Part shown: positions 17,978 through 26,551 of the stretch, piece after piece | How positions within the stretch are numbered: position 1 is the stretch's first letter | How the letters are laid out: the number at the start of each line of letters is the position of its first letter | Notes under the pieces: model-generated | Databases searched by the model: none | What the model was told of the DNA's origin: nothing | What the model saw: only the letters and a program-made list of their open reading frames with translations | Made by a program: the position numbers and the translations under genes | Source: VRUE01 sp963805455 | Lineage (GTDB): Bacteria > Actinomycetota > Thermoleophilia > Solirubrobacterales > 70-9 | Direction of reading: 5' to 3' | DNA: 64,000 nt | Assembly (NCBI GenBank): GCA_963805455.1 | Contig: CAWDUJ010000001.1 | Location: 248,001 to 312,000 of the forward strand

Positions 17978-19596
17978 ACAGCGAGATCGCCGCACAGCTC
18001 GGGGAGATCGGGCTGCCGGAGCCGCTCCGCGACCTCGCCGCCCGCGAGTGGGACGTGATCGTCGTCGGCGGCGGCCACAACGGCCTGACCGCGGCGGCCT
18101 ACCTGGCGCGGGCGGGGCGCAGCGTCCTCGTCCTCGAGCGCCGCGAGCGGCTCGGCGGCGCCTGCACCCTGGAGCGCCCCTTCGACGACGACCGCTGCGT
18201 GGTCAGCCCCTGCGCCTACGTCGTCGGCCTGCTCGACGAGCTGGTGATGCGCGAGCTCGACCTCCGCCGTCGCGGCCTGCGCTTCTTCGTCGCCGACCCG
18301 AATCTCTGGGTCCCGTTCGAGGACGGCACCTCGTTCGGCCAGTGGCTCGACGACTCCAGGACCCAGGCCGACCTCGAGGCGATGGGCCTTGCCAAGGGCG
18401 ACATCGACGGCTACTGGGCCTACGAGCATCTCTTCGATGACGTCCGCCGCAAACTGCGCACAGGCGCACGCGACTCCTGGGTCGGCGACTCGCCCGGGCG
18501 GGCCGAGATCGAGGAGATGCTGGGCGGCGAGCAGGAGATGCTCGACCTCCTCTTCACGGCCTCGATCTCCGACGTCCTCGACGAATACCTCACCGACCAG
18601 CGGCTCAAGGACGCGCTCTTCGGCCAGGGAGTGATCGGTACTTGGGGAGGCCCCAAGGACCCGGGCACCGCCTCGATCAAATTGATGCACTACCAGGGCG
18701 ATTTCGAGGAACAGGGCCCTGTCTGGGGCTACGTCGAGGGCGGCATGGGGATGATCAGCTTCGCGATCGCCGATGCCGCCCGTGAAGCCGGCGCGGTCCT
18801 CGCCTGTGGGGTGCCGGTCTCCGAGATCCTTCCCGAAGAGGGCGTCCGGACCGAGGACGGGACGACGATCAACGCCCCGACCGTTCTCTGCAATGCCGAC
18901 CCGAAGGTCGCCCTGCAGCTGCTCGGGGACGCCGAGATCGAGCCCGGATTCAGGCAGCGGCTCGAGGCCTGGAAGGTCCGCAGCCCGGTCGTCAAGTTCA
19001 ACGCCTCGCTCTCACGGCTGCCGAACTGGTCCGCCGCCCCCGGTGAGACCTGGCCGGCCCAGGCGACCGTCGACATCACCGGCGGCGTCGATGAGGCCCA
19101 GCGCGCATTCGAAGCGTGCGACGCCGGCGAGCCCGCGGTCGGGTTCGGCGAGATCTATGTCCAGACCGGCCACGACCCGACCCCGGCGCCCCCCGGCACC
19201 CACCTGATGAGCGTCTTCGGCCAGTACGCGCCCTACGACCTCTCCGAGGGGGACTGGGACTCCAGGCGCGGTGACGTCGAGCGCCAGTTCGTCGACCTGA
19301 TCAGCCGCTTCGCCCCGGACTTCGCCGATTGCCTCGACGAGTGCGAGGTGCTGGGCCCGCCCGACATCGAGAGACGGATCGGCCTCACCGGAGGCAATAT
19401 CTTCCAGGGCGAGGTGACGCCGGACCAGATGTGGGAGGGAAGGCTGCCGGCGCGGACGCCGGTCCCCGGCCTCTACCTCTGCGGCGCAGCGACCCATCCG
19501 GCAGGGAGCGTGATCGCGCTCAACGGCCGCAACGCCGCCGCCGCGATGCTCGCCGACCAGGGCGAGCCCGTCGGTTTAGTGTCACAGCGTGGCTGA
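17974..19596 (+). CDS. FAD/NAD(P)-dependent oxidoreductase, PYROXD2-like (paralogue)
   Basis: 540-residue flavoprotein with VVGGGHNGLTAAAYLARAG at residues about 30-48, RRERLGGACTLE, a central GVIGTWGGPKDPGTA and a C-terminal PGLYLCGAATHPAGSVIALNGRNAAAAM. It is a paralogue of the 10344-12011 protein. Here it is co-translated with the Rieske oxygenase upstream and a TetR regulator downstream (both overlaps), placing it firmly in the catabolic operon. Confidence 0.9.
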   Translation: MNSEIAAQLGEIGLPEPLRDLAAREWDVIVVGGGHNGLTAAAYLARAGRSVLVLERRERLGGACTLERPFDDDRCVVSPCAYVVGLLDELVMRELDLRRRGLRFFVADPNLWVPFEDGTSFGQWLDDSRTQADLEAMGLAKGDIDGYWAYEHLFDDVRRKLRTGARDSWVGDSPGRAEIEEMLGGEQEMLDLLFTASISDVLDEYLTDQRLKDALFGQGVIGTWGGPKDPGTASIKLMHYQGDFEEQGPVWGYVEGGMGMISFAIADAAREAGAVLACGVPVSEILPEEGVRTEDGTTINAPTVLCNADPKVALQLLGDAEIEPGFRQRLEAWKVRSPVVKFNASLSRLPNWSAAPGETWPAQATVDITGGVDEAQRAFEACDAGEPAVGFGEIYVQTGHDPTPAPPGTHLMSVFGQYAPYDLSEGDWDSRRGDVERQFVDLISRFAPDFADCLDECEVLGPPDIERRIGLTGGNIFQGEVTPDQMWEGRLPARTPVPGLYLCGAATHPAGSVIALNGRNAAAAMLADQGEPVGLVSQRG

Positions 19597-20212
19597 GGGA
19601 ACACGGGAGCGGATCCTCGAAGCCGCCTGCGACCTGATCGCGGCGGAGGGGATCGACGACGTCAGGATCGCCCGGGTCGCGATGCGGGCCGGCGCCTCGA
19701 CCGCGCTCGTCCACCACTACTTCTCGACCAGGGAGGAGCTGCTCGAGCAGGCGCTCCTGCACTCCTTCGAGCTCGTCGGTGACGAGCGCTTCGCCGGCGG
19801 GGAGGGGGAGGGCGAAACCGCGACGACGAGGCTCGCCGCCGCGATCGAGGAGTGCCTGCCCCAGGAGGGACGGCTTGAGCGGGACTGGGTCCTCTGGGTC
19901 GAGCTCTGGCTGCGGGCGGCCCGCGACCCCGACCTCCGTCCGGTCGCCACCGAGCTCTACCAGCGCTACCGCGACTGGCTCTCGGGGGTGATCGAGGCCG
20001 GAGTGAAGAGCGGCGAGTTCGAAGCGCCGGCGGACCTCGACCACCTCGTCGACCGGACCATCGCCCTGCTCGACGGGACCGGGCTGCGGGCGCTCCTGCG
20101 CGACCCGGCGATGGACCTGGAGCGGGCGCGCCGCCTCGCCGCCGAGCAGCTCGGCGGCGAGCTCGGGGTCGACCCGGAGCAGTTGATTGCGCCGAAGGGC
20201 GCCCTCGGCTAA
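19589..20212 (+). CDS. TetR-family transcriptional regulator
   Basis: 207-residue repressor. The N-terminal HTH reads RERILEAACDLIAAEGIDDVRIARVAMRAGASTALVHHYFSTREELLEQAL, a full TetR domain at residues about 4-55. The remaining helical part is the ligand domain, as in the BetI/TetR_C group. The GTG start lies inside the end of the upstream flavoprotein gene. It is a candidate ligand-sensing repressor for the TTGACTACAAGGT sites. Confidence 0.9.
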   Translation: MAEGTRERILEAACDLIAAEGIDDVRIARVAMRAGASTALVHHYFSTREELLEQALLHSFELVGDERFAGGEGEGETATTRLAAAIEECLPQEGRLERDWVLWVELWLRAARDPDLRPVATELYQRYRDWLSGVIEAGVKSGEFEAPADLDHLVDRTIALLDGTGLRALLRDPAMDLERARRLAAEQLGGELGVDPEQLIAPKGALG

Positions 20213-20257
20213 TCTGAATCCGGGTTCAGGAAACAGTACGCGCGGGAAGGAGGGAGC

Positions 20258-20896
20258 ACGAGCCCTCGGCCACAGATCGATCACATTCGGCGTCCGCAGA
20301 TACTGGCGGCCGCCGCCGAGGTGATCGCCGAACGCGGCGTCGCCGGGACCCGGCTCGCCGACGTCGCCGAGCGGATCGGCGTCAGCCCGCCCGCGGTCCT
20401 CTACTGGTTCGACTCCAAAGAGCAGCTCCTCGCCGAGGCGCTGGTCGCCGACGAGGACCGCTACTACAACGCGCTCGGCGTCTGCCTCGCCGAGCTCGAT
20501 AACCCTGCCGAGCGCCTCTCGCTGCTGATCTCCTCGGCCGCCGGCAGCGCCGGGGAATTCGCCCTCTGGCTCGAGCTCTGGGCCTGGTCGCTGCGGGACG
20601 CCGGCCTCAGCGAGGCGCGCGAGCGCCTCGACCATCGCTGGCGCGGTGAGATCGAGAAGATCGTCCGCGACGGCCAGGTCTCCGGGGTCTTCGGGGACGT
20701 CGACCCTCCCGAAGCGGCGCTCGCGATCGCCTCGCTGCTCGACGGCCTCACGGTCCAGGTCCGCCTCGACGACAGCCTGCCGCCGGAGCGGATGGTCGAG
20801 GTCGCCGTCCTGGTCGCGGGGCGGCTGCTCGGGTGCGAGCTGCCGCCGCCGCCGCTGCTGAGCGTCGAGGAGATGCTGGCGGGGGCCGAGGCATGA
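20258..20896 (+). CDS. TetR-family transcriptional regulator with unclear start codon
   Basis: A TetR-type repressor whose stop overlaps the PotD start (ATGA). The first canonical start is GTG 20321, but that would remove helix 1 of the HTH. The same frame upstream encodes RPQIDHIRRPQILAAAAEVI, continuing into AERGVAGTRLADVAERIGVSPPAVLYWFDSKEQLL, the normal TetR N-terminus. No ATG, GTG or TTG occurs in frame there. An ACG at 20258 sits just after AAGGAGG, though at a short distance. I therefore extend the gene to 20258 with reservations; 20321 is the conservative alternative. Confidence 0.75.
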   Translation, partial: TSPRPQIDHIRRPQILAAAAEVIAERGVAGTRLADVAERIGVSPPAVLYWFDSKEQLLAEALVADEDRYYNALGVCLAELDNPAERLSLLISSAAGSAGEFALWLELWAWSLRDAGLSEARERLDHRWRGEIEKIVRDGQVSGVFGDVDPPEAALAIASLLDGLTVQVRLDDSLPPERMVEVAVLVAGRLLGCELPPPPLLSVEEMLAGAEA

Positions 20897-22155
20897 ACGA
20901 GTGGATCTGGGACGAGACGCTATCCCGCCGCCGGCTGCTGAAGGCGGGTGTGGCCGCCGGCGCCGGGCTCTCCGCGGCCTCGTTCCTTGCCGCCTGCTCC
21001 GACACCACCGTTCCCGGCGGCCAGTCCCCGAACAAGGCTCCGGGCGGCCTGCCGCTGGCGCGGCCCGACAACCCGGTGACGCTCCCGATCTATCCCGACA
21101 ACGAAGCGATCCCGTCCGGGCTCGAGGTCGAGGGCGGCCCGCTGAAGCTCTACAACTGGGCCGAATACATCAATCCGCCGGTGATCAAGTCGTTCGAAAA
21201 GCGCTACGGCGTGGACGTCGAACTGAGCACCTTCTCGACGATCGACGAGGCGGTCGCGAAGCTCGCCAGCGGCGCGGTCGGGTTCGACGTCTTCGTCCCG
21301 ACCCAGCCCTTCATCTCGATGCTGGTCTCGGGCCGGATCCTGCAGCCGCTGAACCTCTCCTACATCCCGAATCTCCACCGCAACGTCTGGCCCTCGCTGG
21401 TCGACCCCTGGTACGACCGAGGATCCCGCTACACGGTCCCGTACACGATCTACACGACCGGGATCGCGTGGCGAAATGACTTCCTCCCCGACTACGACCC
21501 CTCGAAGTTGCGCAATCCCTACGAGAGCTTCTGGCAGGCGACCGACATCGCCGGCCGGGTGGGATTGCTCGACGACCAGCGAGAAGGGCTGGCGATGGGG
21601 CTGCTGCGGAACGGGATAACCGACGTCAACACCGAAGACGAGAAGCAGCTCGAAGCGGCAAGTGACGCGCTGCGGGAACTGACCGACAACGTCAACCTGC
21701 GCTTCTACACCAACGAGTACCAGCACCTGGCCGACGGCTCGATGTGGCTGCACCAGGCCTGGTCGGGCGACATCGCGGCGATCGGCTACTACATGCCGAA
21801 GGGGACCTCGCCGAGCGACGCCAGCTACTGGTGGCCCGAAGACGGTCGCGGCCTGATCGGCAACGACACCTTCGCCGTCCTCAAGGACGCACCCCACCCG
21901 GTCCTCGCCCACCTCTTCCTCGACCACATGCTCGACCTCGAAGAAGCCTTCGTCAACTTCGAATACATCTGCTACCAGCAGCCGCTGACCGGGATGACGC
22001 CGGAGCAGATCGTCGAAGAAGAACTTGTCCCCCCGAACCTGCAGACGACGATCCTCCGCGAGGAGCAGTTCAAGAAGGGGTTCGTCCAGGGCCCGCTCAG
22101 CGCCGAAGCGCTCGGGCTCTGGGAGACCGCCTGGTCGGAGGTGAAGTCGACATGA
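20893..22155 (+). CDS. potD: Polyamine-type ABC transporter substrate-binding lipoprotein (PotD/PotF-like)
   Basis: 420-residue extracytoplasmic binding protein. It has both a twin-arginine-like segment (SRRRLLKAG) and a lipobox FLAAC (Cys 35). The mature part begins its fold with LKLYNWAEYINPPVIKSFEKRYGVDVELSTFSTIDEAVAKL, the classic PotD/PotF start, and continues with FDVFVPTQPFISML. It binds spermidine, putrescine or a related cation in known members; the exact ligand here is unknown. The ATG at 20893 overlaps the TetR stop. First of four overlapping transporter genes. Confidence 0.92.
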   Translation: MNEWIWDETLSRRRLLKAGVAAGAGLSAASFLAACSDTTVPGGQSPNKAPGGLPLARPDNPVTLPIYPDNEAIPSGLEVEGGPLKLYNWAEYINPPVIKSFEKRYGVDVELSTFSTIDEAVAKLASGAVGFDVFVPTQPFISMLVSGRILQPLNLSYIPNLHRNVWPSLVDPWYDRGSRYTVPYTIYTTGIAWRNDFLPDYDPSKLRNPYESFWQATDIAGRVGLLDDQREGLAMGLLRNGITDVNTEDEKQLEAASDALRELTDNVNLRFYTNEYQHLADGSMWLHQAWSGDIAAIGYYMPKGTSPSDASYWWPEDGRGLIGNDTFAVLKDAPHPVLAHLFLDHMLDLEEAFVNFEYICYQQPLTGMTPEQIVEEELVPPNLQTTILREEQFKKGFVQGPLSAEALGLWETAWSEVKST

Positions 22156-23042
22156 CCGAGCGCGATCGCGGCCTCTGGCGGGGGCTCGCCGCCCCGGGCG
22201 TGCTCTGGCTATTCCTGTTCGTCGTCATCCCCGCCTACGCCGTGCTGGCGGTGGCGATGGGCAAGATCGACACCCTCCTGCAGCCGGTCCCGATCTGGAA
22301 CCCCCTCGAATGGAACGTCGGGTTCATCAAGGAGGCGTTCTCGAGCGTCGTCCCCGGCGGCAGCTACTGGCCGGCGACCCGCAACACCTTCGTCTACGTC
22401 GCCTCGACGATCGTCCTCTGCTTCGCGATCGGTTACCCGGTCGCCTACTACATCGCCCGCCACGCGAAACGCAGCAAGGGGCTGCTGCTGCTCCTGATCT
22501 TCGTCCCGTTCTGGGTCAGCTACCTGATGCGGATGCTGGCCTGGATCGGGCTGCTCGCGCCCGACGGCTACGTCAACCAGGTCCTCGCCGACGTCGGGAT
22601 CGGCACCCCGCCGGAATGGCTGAACGGCAACCCCTACTCGGTGATCGCCGCCTTGACCTACGGCTACATCCCGTATTTCATCCTCCCGGTCTACGCCGGC
22701 CTCGACCGGATCGACGGCAACCTGCTCGAGGGGGCCCGCGACCTCGGCGCCTCGGCCTGGCGGACCTTCATCCGCGTCACCCTGCCGCTGAGCTGGCCGA
22801 GCATCCTCGCGGGGACGATCCTGATCATGCTGCCGATGTTCGGCGACTACTACACGAACGACCTGATCTCGGGCTCGCCGAGCACCAACATGCTCGGCAA
22901 CAGCGTCAACCTCCTCGTCCAGGGCGGCCCGCAGAAGAACCTCGGCGCGGCGATGGTCCTGGTCCTGATGACCCTTCTCGCATTCGGGATGCTCTATTAC
23001 CTCTGGGAGACCTCGCGCCTGGAGAGGAACAAACGGACATGA
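22152..23042 (+). CDS. potB: ABC transporter permease (PotB-like)
   Basis: 296-residue inner-membrane permease, about six transmembrane segments. The EAA-type loop that contacts the ATPase reads EGARDLGASAWRTFIRVTLPLSWPSI. Other PotB features are FVVIPAYAVLAVAMG at the N-terminus and PFWVSYLMRMLAWIGLL in the middle. The start at 22152 overlaps the PotD stop by 4 nt and its own stop overlaps PotC. Confidence 0.92.
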   Translation: MTERDRGLWRGLAAPGVLWLFLFVVIPAYAVLAVAMGKIDTLLQPVPIWNPLEWNVGFIKEAFSSVVPGGSYWPATRNTFVYVASTIVLCFAIGYPVAYYIARHAKRSKGLLLLLIFVPFWVSYLMRMLAWIGLLAPDGYVNQVLADVGIGTPPEWLNGNPYSVIAALTYGYIPYFILPVYAGLDRIDGNLLEGARDLGASAWRTFIRVTLPLSWPSILAGTILIMLPMFGDYYTNDLISGSPSTNMLGNSVNLLVQGGPQKNLGAAMVLVLMTLLAFGMLYYLWETSRLERNKRT

Positions 23043-23995
23043 GCGCCGGCGCGACCATCGCGGGCACCGAGGAGCGCCGACCGGCGATCCGTCCAAGCCG
23101 GGTACCCGACTGGCTGGCGAACCCGTGGAGCCGCCCCCGCTTCCTCGCCGTGACAACCTGGGCCTACATCATCTGGGCGCTGGTCCCGGTCCTCTTCGCG
23201 ATCGCCTTCTCGTTCAACGACGGGCGCTCGCGCAGTGTCTGGCAGGGGTTCTCGACCCGCTGGTGGTGGGGGGACGACACCTTCTCGGTCTTCCACGACC
23301 CGACCTACACCCATGCCCTCGAGCAGAGCCTGAAGCTGGCGGTGCTCGACATGGCGATCGCGGCGCCGCTCGGGATCCTGCTGGCGATCGGGCTCTCGCG
23401 CTGGATCGGCCGCGGGTCGCGGGCCGCCAACTTCCTGATGCTGGTGCCGCTGACGACCCCGGAGCTGGCGATGGCCGTCTCGCTGCTGCTCGTCTTCACC
23501 CAGCTCGCGGTGGTCCCGTTCAGCGCCGTCCACCTCGGGACGACCGCGCAGGTGATCGGCCAGGTGACCTTCTCGGTCTCCTATGTCGTGGTGATCGTGC
23601 GCAGTAGGCTGGCGGCGATCGGGCCGGACTACGAGCAGGCCGCGCGCGACCTCGGGGCCTCTCCCAGGCAGGCTCTCCAGCACGTGCTGCTGCCGCTGCT
23701 GACGCCGGCGATCCTGGCCAGCATGCTGATCGTCTTCGCGCTCTCGATCGACGACTTCGTCGTCACCCAGTACATGTCCTCGAGCGGCGACACGACGACG
23801 ATCCCGATGCTGCTCTACTCCAACGCCCGCGGCGGGGCGACGACGCCGGCGCTGAACGCGGTGGCGACGATCATGGTCGTCACCACCCTGATCGGGGTCG
23901 GCGGCGCCTACCTCGCCCTGCGCTGGTTCGGCTCCCGCACCGAGTCGGACTCGCGCGGCTCGGCGATGCGCGAGCTGACGGCGGTGGAAAACTGA
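23039..23995 (+). CDS. potC: ABC transporter permease (PotC-like)
   Basis: 318-residue permease, second half of the membrane channel. Six membrane segments; the EAA loop is YEQAARDLGASPRQALQHVLLPLLTPAI, followed by ALSIDDFVVTQYMSSSGDTTTIPMLLY, very typical of PotC/YdcV. It is joined to PotB (ATGA) and PotA (TGATG) by overlaps. Confidence 0.92.
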   Translation: MSAGATIAGTEERRPAIRPSRVPDWLANPWSRPRFLAVTTWAYIIWALVPVLFAIAFSFNDGRSRSVWQGFSTRWWWGDDTFSVFHDPTYTHALEQSLKLAVLDMAIAAPLGILLAIGLSRWIGRGSRAANFLMLVPLTTPELAMAVSLLLVFTQLAVVPFSAVHLGTTAQVIGQVTFSVSYVVVIVRSRLAAIGPDYEQAARDLGASPRQALQHVLLPLLTPAILASMLIVFALSIDDFVVTQYMSSSGDTTTIPMLLYSNARGGATTPALNAVATIMVVTTLIGVGGAYLALRWFGSRTESDSRGSAMRELTAVEN

Positions 23996-25149
23996 TGGCG
24001 ACGTCCGAAGAGGAGGCGATCGCGGTCGGCGCCAACGGCGACGGGAGGGGCGGCGCGGTGGCGCTGCGGGGGCTGACCAAGAGATTCGGCGTCGTCACCG
24101 CGGTCGACGGGATCGACCTCGAGGTCGCCGCCGGCGAGTTCTTCTCACTGCTCGGCCCCTCCGGCTGCGGCAAGACGACGACGCTGAGGCTGATCGCCGG
24201 CTTCGAGCGGCCGACCTCGGGTGAGGTCCTGCTCGACGGCGTCGACCTCTCGGCGGTCCCGCCGGAGCGCCGCAACGTCAACACGGTCTTCCAGAGCTAC
24301 GCCCTCTTCCCCCACCTCACGGTCAGCGACAACGTCGCCTTCGGCCTCCGCTACCAGAAGGTCGCGCGCGGCGATCGCGACCGGCGAGTGCGGGAGGCTC
24401 TCGAGCTGGTCGAGATGGGGGAGCTCGGCAACCGCCGCCCGCACCAGCTCTCCGGAGGCCAGCAGCAGCGGGTCGCCCTGGCCCGGGCCCTGATCCTGCG
24501 CCCGGCGCTGCTGCTCCTCGATGAGCCGCTCGGGGCGCTCGACGCGAAAATCCGCCGGCAGCTGCGGCTCGAGCTGAAGTCCCTGCAGGAGGAAGTCGGG
24601 ACGACCTTCATATTCGTCACCCACGACCAGGAGGAGGCGCTCAGCATGAGCGATCGGATCGCGGTCATGCACCGCGGCCGGATCGATCAGATCGGGACCC
24701 CGCGCGAGGTCTATGAGAGCCCGGGAACCCTGTTCGTCGCCGACTTCCTCGGGGTCGCGAACACGATGACCGTCGAGGTGCTCGACGCCGCCGGCGCCGG
24801 CTGCCGGGTGCGTGTCGGGGAGTTCGTCCTCGAGGCCGGCTGCGGCGACATCGATGCCCGCGGTGAGGCGACCGTGGTCGTCCGCCCCGAGCGGCTCGAG
24901 GTCAGAGACTCCGACGCCGGGTCAAAACCGAACTGCGTCCCCGCAATGGTCGACCGCACGGTCTTCGTCGGCTCCAACCTCCAGGTCATGGTCCGGCTCG
25001 CGTCCGGAGCCCTCCTGCAGGCCTCGGTCCCGAACGGGGGGCAGGGCTTCGACCAGCACAGCCAGGGCAGCCCGGTCAGCGTCCACATCCCGCCCGACGC
25101 GCTGCGCGTCCTGCGCGGGGACGGCGACCTCGACGCCGATCGGGCTTGA
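23995..25149 (+). CDS. potA: ABC transporter ATP-binding protein (PotA-like)
   Basis: 384-residue ATPase energising the importer. Walker A GPSGCGKTT (residues 54-62), Q-loop FQSYALFPHL, signature LSGGQQQRVALARAL, Walker B LLLLDEPLGALD and the H-loop FVTHDQEEALS are all intact. The C-terminal TOBE/regulatory domain (about residue 260 onward) includes VVVRPERLEV. Last gene of the plus-strand operon; it converges on the ferredoxin operon 3 bp away. Confidence 0.94.
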   Translation: MATSEEEAIAVGANGDGRGGAVALRGLTKRFGVVTAVDGIDLEVAAGEFFSLLGPSGCGKTTTLRLIAGFERPTSGEVLLDGVDLSAVPPERRNVNTVFQSYALFPHLTVSDNVAFGLRYQKVARGDRDRRVREALELVEMGELGNRRPHQLSGGQQQRVALARALILRPALLLLDEPLGALDAKIRRQLRLELKSLQEEVGTTFIFVTHDQEEALSMSDRIAVMHRGRIDQIGTPREVYESPGTLFVADFLGVANTMTVEVLDAAGAGCRVRVGEFVLEAGCGDIDARGEATVVVRPERLEVRDSDAGSKPNCVPAMVDRTVFVGSNLQVMVRLASGALLQASVPNGGQGFDQHSQGSPVSVHIPPDALRVLRGDGDLDADRA

Positions 25150-25151
25150 AA

Positions 25152-25361
25152 CTAGGGGAAGACGGTCTCCCCGGTCTCATCATCGACGACCGAGATCGCG
25201 ACCGCGGGGCAGGCCTCGGCTGCTTCGAGGATCTTCTCGAAGGGACCCGGGCCGATCACCGTCGCGACGTCGTCATCGAGACGGAAGACCTCGGGAGCTA
25301 TCTCGACGCAGTCGCCGTGGGCGCTGCACTCGTTGGGGTCGACCACGGGTATGTAGGTCAT
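25152..25361 (-). CDS. [3Fe-4S]/[4Fe-4S]-type ferredoxin with a CxxHxxC motif
   Basis: 69-residue cytosolic ferredoxin. Cys 12, 18 and 51 are placed as in P450-type actinobacterial ferredoxins, and the usual fourth Cys position carries His 15 (CSAHGDC ... CPAVAI). Family knowledge: such proteins bind a 3Fe-4S cluster or a His-ligated 4Fe-4S cluster and give electrons to P450s or oxygenases. The ATG overlaps the stop of its reductase. It is the last gene of a six-gene minus-strand operon. Confidence 0.9.
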   Translation of the reverse strand: MTYIPVVDPNECSAHGDCVEIAPEVFRLDDDVATVIGPGPFEKILEAAEACPAVAISVVDDETGETVFP

Positions 25362-26551
25362 GCGGCCTCCTCCTCACGGTTCACCGCGGGCCAGTGCCCG
25401 TTGTCGATTCGCTTTTTCAGAGCCGGGATCGCCCGCGGGCGTCCGACCACGAGACCGGCGACGGGGGTGCCGTCGCGGGTGAAGACCGCTTCGAAGTCGC
25501 GCTCCTCGGGACTGCCCTCGACCACGACGGCATCGGCGTGGTGTGCGTGGCCGACGTACTGAATCCGCAGTCCGTATTGGTCACTCCAGAAGCTGGGCAG
25601 GGGAGGGACGCCGGGGTATCCGCCCAACATCGCCTGCGCCACCGCGGCGCCCTGCCAGGCGGCAGCGTCCCAGTGCTCGGTGCGGGCGTGGGCGCCGAAG
25701 CGGGGGTCGAAGGGCAGGGAGGCGTCTCCGGCGGCGAAGACGCCCGGCAGCCTTGTGCGCCCCGCCGTGTCGGTTCGAACCCCGGGCCCTACGAGGCCGC
25801 AGCCATCCAGCCAGGCTGTGGCCGGCTCGGTGCCGACCCCGACCACGACCGCGTCACACGGAACCACCTCGCCGCCGGCGAGAATCAGCTCCTCCGCCCG
25901 TGACCCGCCACGGGCGCCCTCGAGCATCGCGCCGGTCATCACTCGGACGCCCTCATCGTGGTGAAGCTCGGCGAACCAGCCGCCGATCTCGGGGCCGAGG
26001 ACCGGAGCGAGGGGGGTCTCGAGCGCCTCGATCATCGTCACCTCGACGCCGAGCCGGCGAGCGGTGGCGGCGACCTCCTGGCCGATGAAGCCGGCGCCGA
26101 CGATCGCCAGTCGAGCGCCGGGCTGCAGCTCCGCGTGCAGCCGGCGGGCGTCGGCGAGGGTGCGCAGAGCATGGACGTTCTCGTAGCCCTCGAGGAAGGG
26201 CAGCCGCCGTGCCGCGCCGCCGGTCGCGATCAACAGCTTCTCGTAGCCGAGCTCGGCACCGGAGTCGAGCCTCACGGTGGAGTCGTCCGGCGAGAGCGCG
26301 ACAGCGCGGGCTCCGAGCAGCAGCTCGACCTGCTTCTCCTCGTACCACCATGCCGGCCGGTAGGCGACCGAGCTCTCCTCGATCTCCCCGGCAAGCACCT
26401 GCTTCGAAAGTGGCGGCCGGTCATAGGGGGGGTCGGGCTCGGCGCAGACGATTCGCACCGGGCCCTCGAAGCCGCGGCGGCGAAGGGCCTCGGCGCATCT
26501 CTGTGCGGCGAGGCCACCGCCGACGATCAGGATTCCTCGGGTTTCCATCAT
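25358..26551 (-). CDS. FAD-dependent NAD(P)H:ferredoxin reductase
   Basis: 397-residue reductase of the rhodocoxin/putidaredoxin reductase class. FAD motif GILIVGGGLAAQRCAEALRRRGF at the N-terminus, PPYDRPPLSKQVL, the NAD(P)-binding fold AIVGAGFIGQEVAATARRLGVEVTMIE in the middle, and the second FAD motif GVFAAGDAS. Two adjacent ATG codons are possible starts; GAGGAGG lies just upstream. It transfers electrons from NAD(P)H to the adjacent ferredoxin and, by its operon position, perhaps to the membrane protein upstream. Confidence 0.92.
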   Translation of the reverse strand: MMETRGILIVGGGLAAQRCAEALRRRGFEGPVRIVCAEPDPPYDRPPLSKQVLAGEIEESSVAYRPAWWYEEKQVELLLGARAVALSPDDSTVRLDSGAELGYEKLLIATGGAARRLPFLEGYENVHALRTLADARRLHAELQPGARLAIVGAGFIGQEVAATARRLGVEVTMIEALETPLAPVLGPEIGGWFAELHHDEGVRVMTGAMLEGARGGSRAEELILAGGEVVPCDAVVVGVGTEPATAWLDGCGLVGPGVRTDTAGRTRLPGVFAAGDASLPFDPRFGAHARTEHWDAAAWQGAAVAQAMLGGYPGVPPLPSFWSDQYGLRIQYVGHAHHADAVVVEGSPEERDFEAVFTRDGTPVAGLVVGRPRAIPALKKRIDNGHWPAVNREEEAA

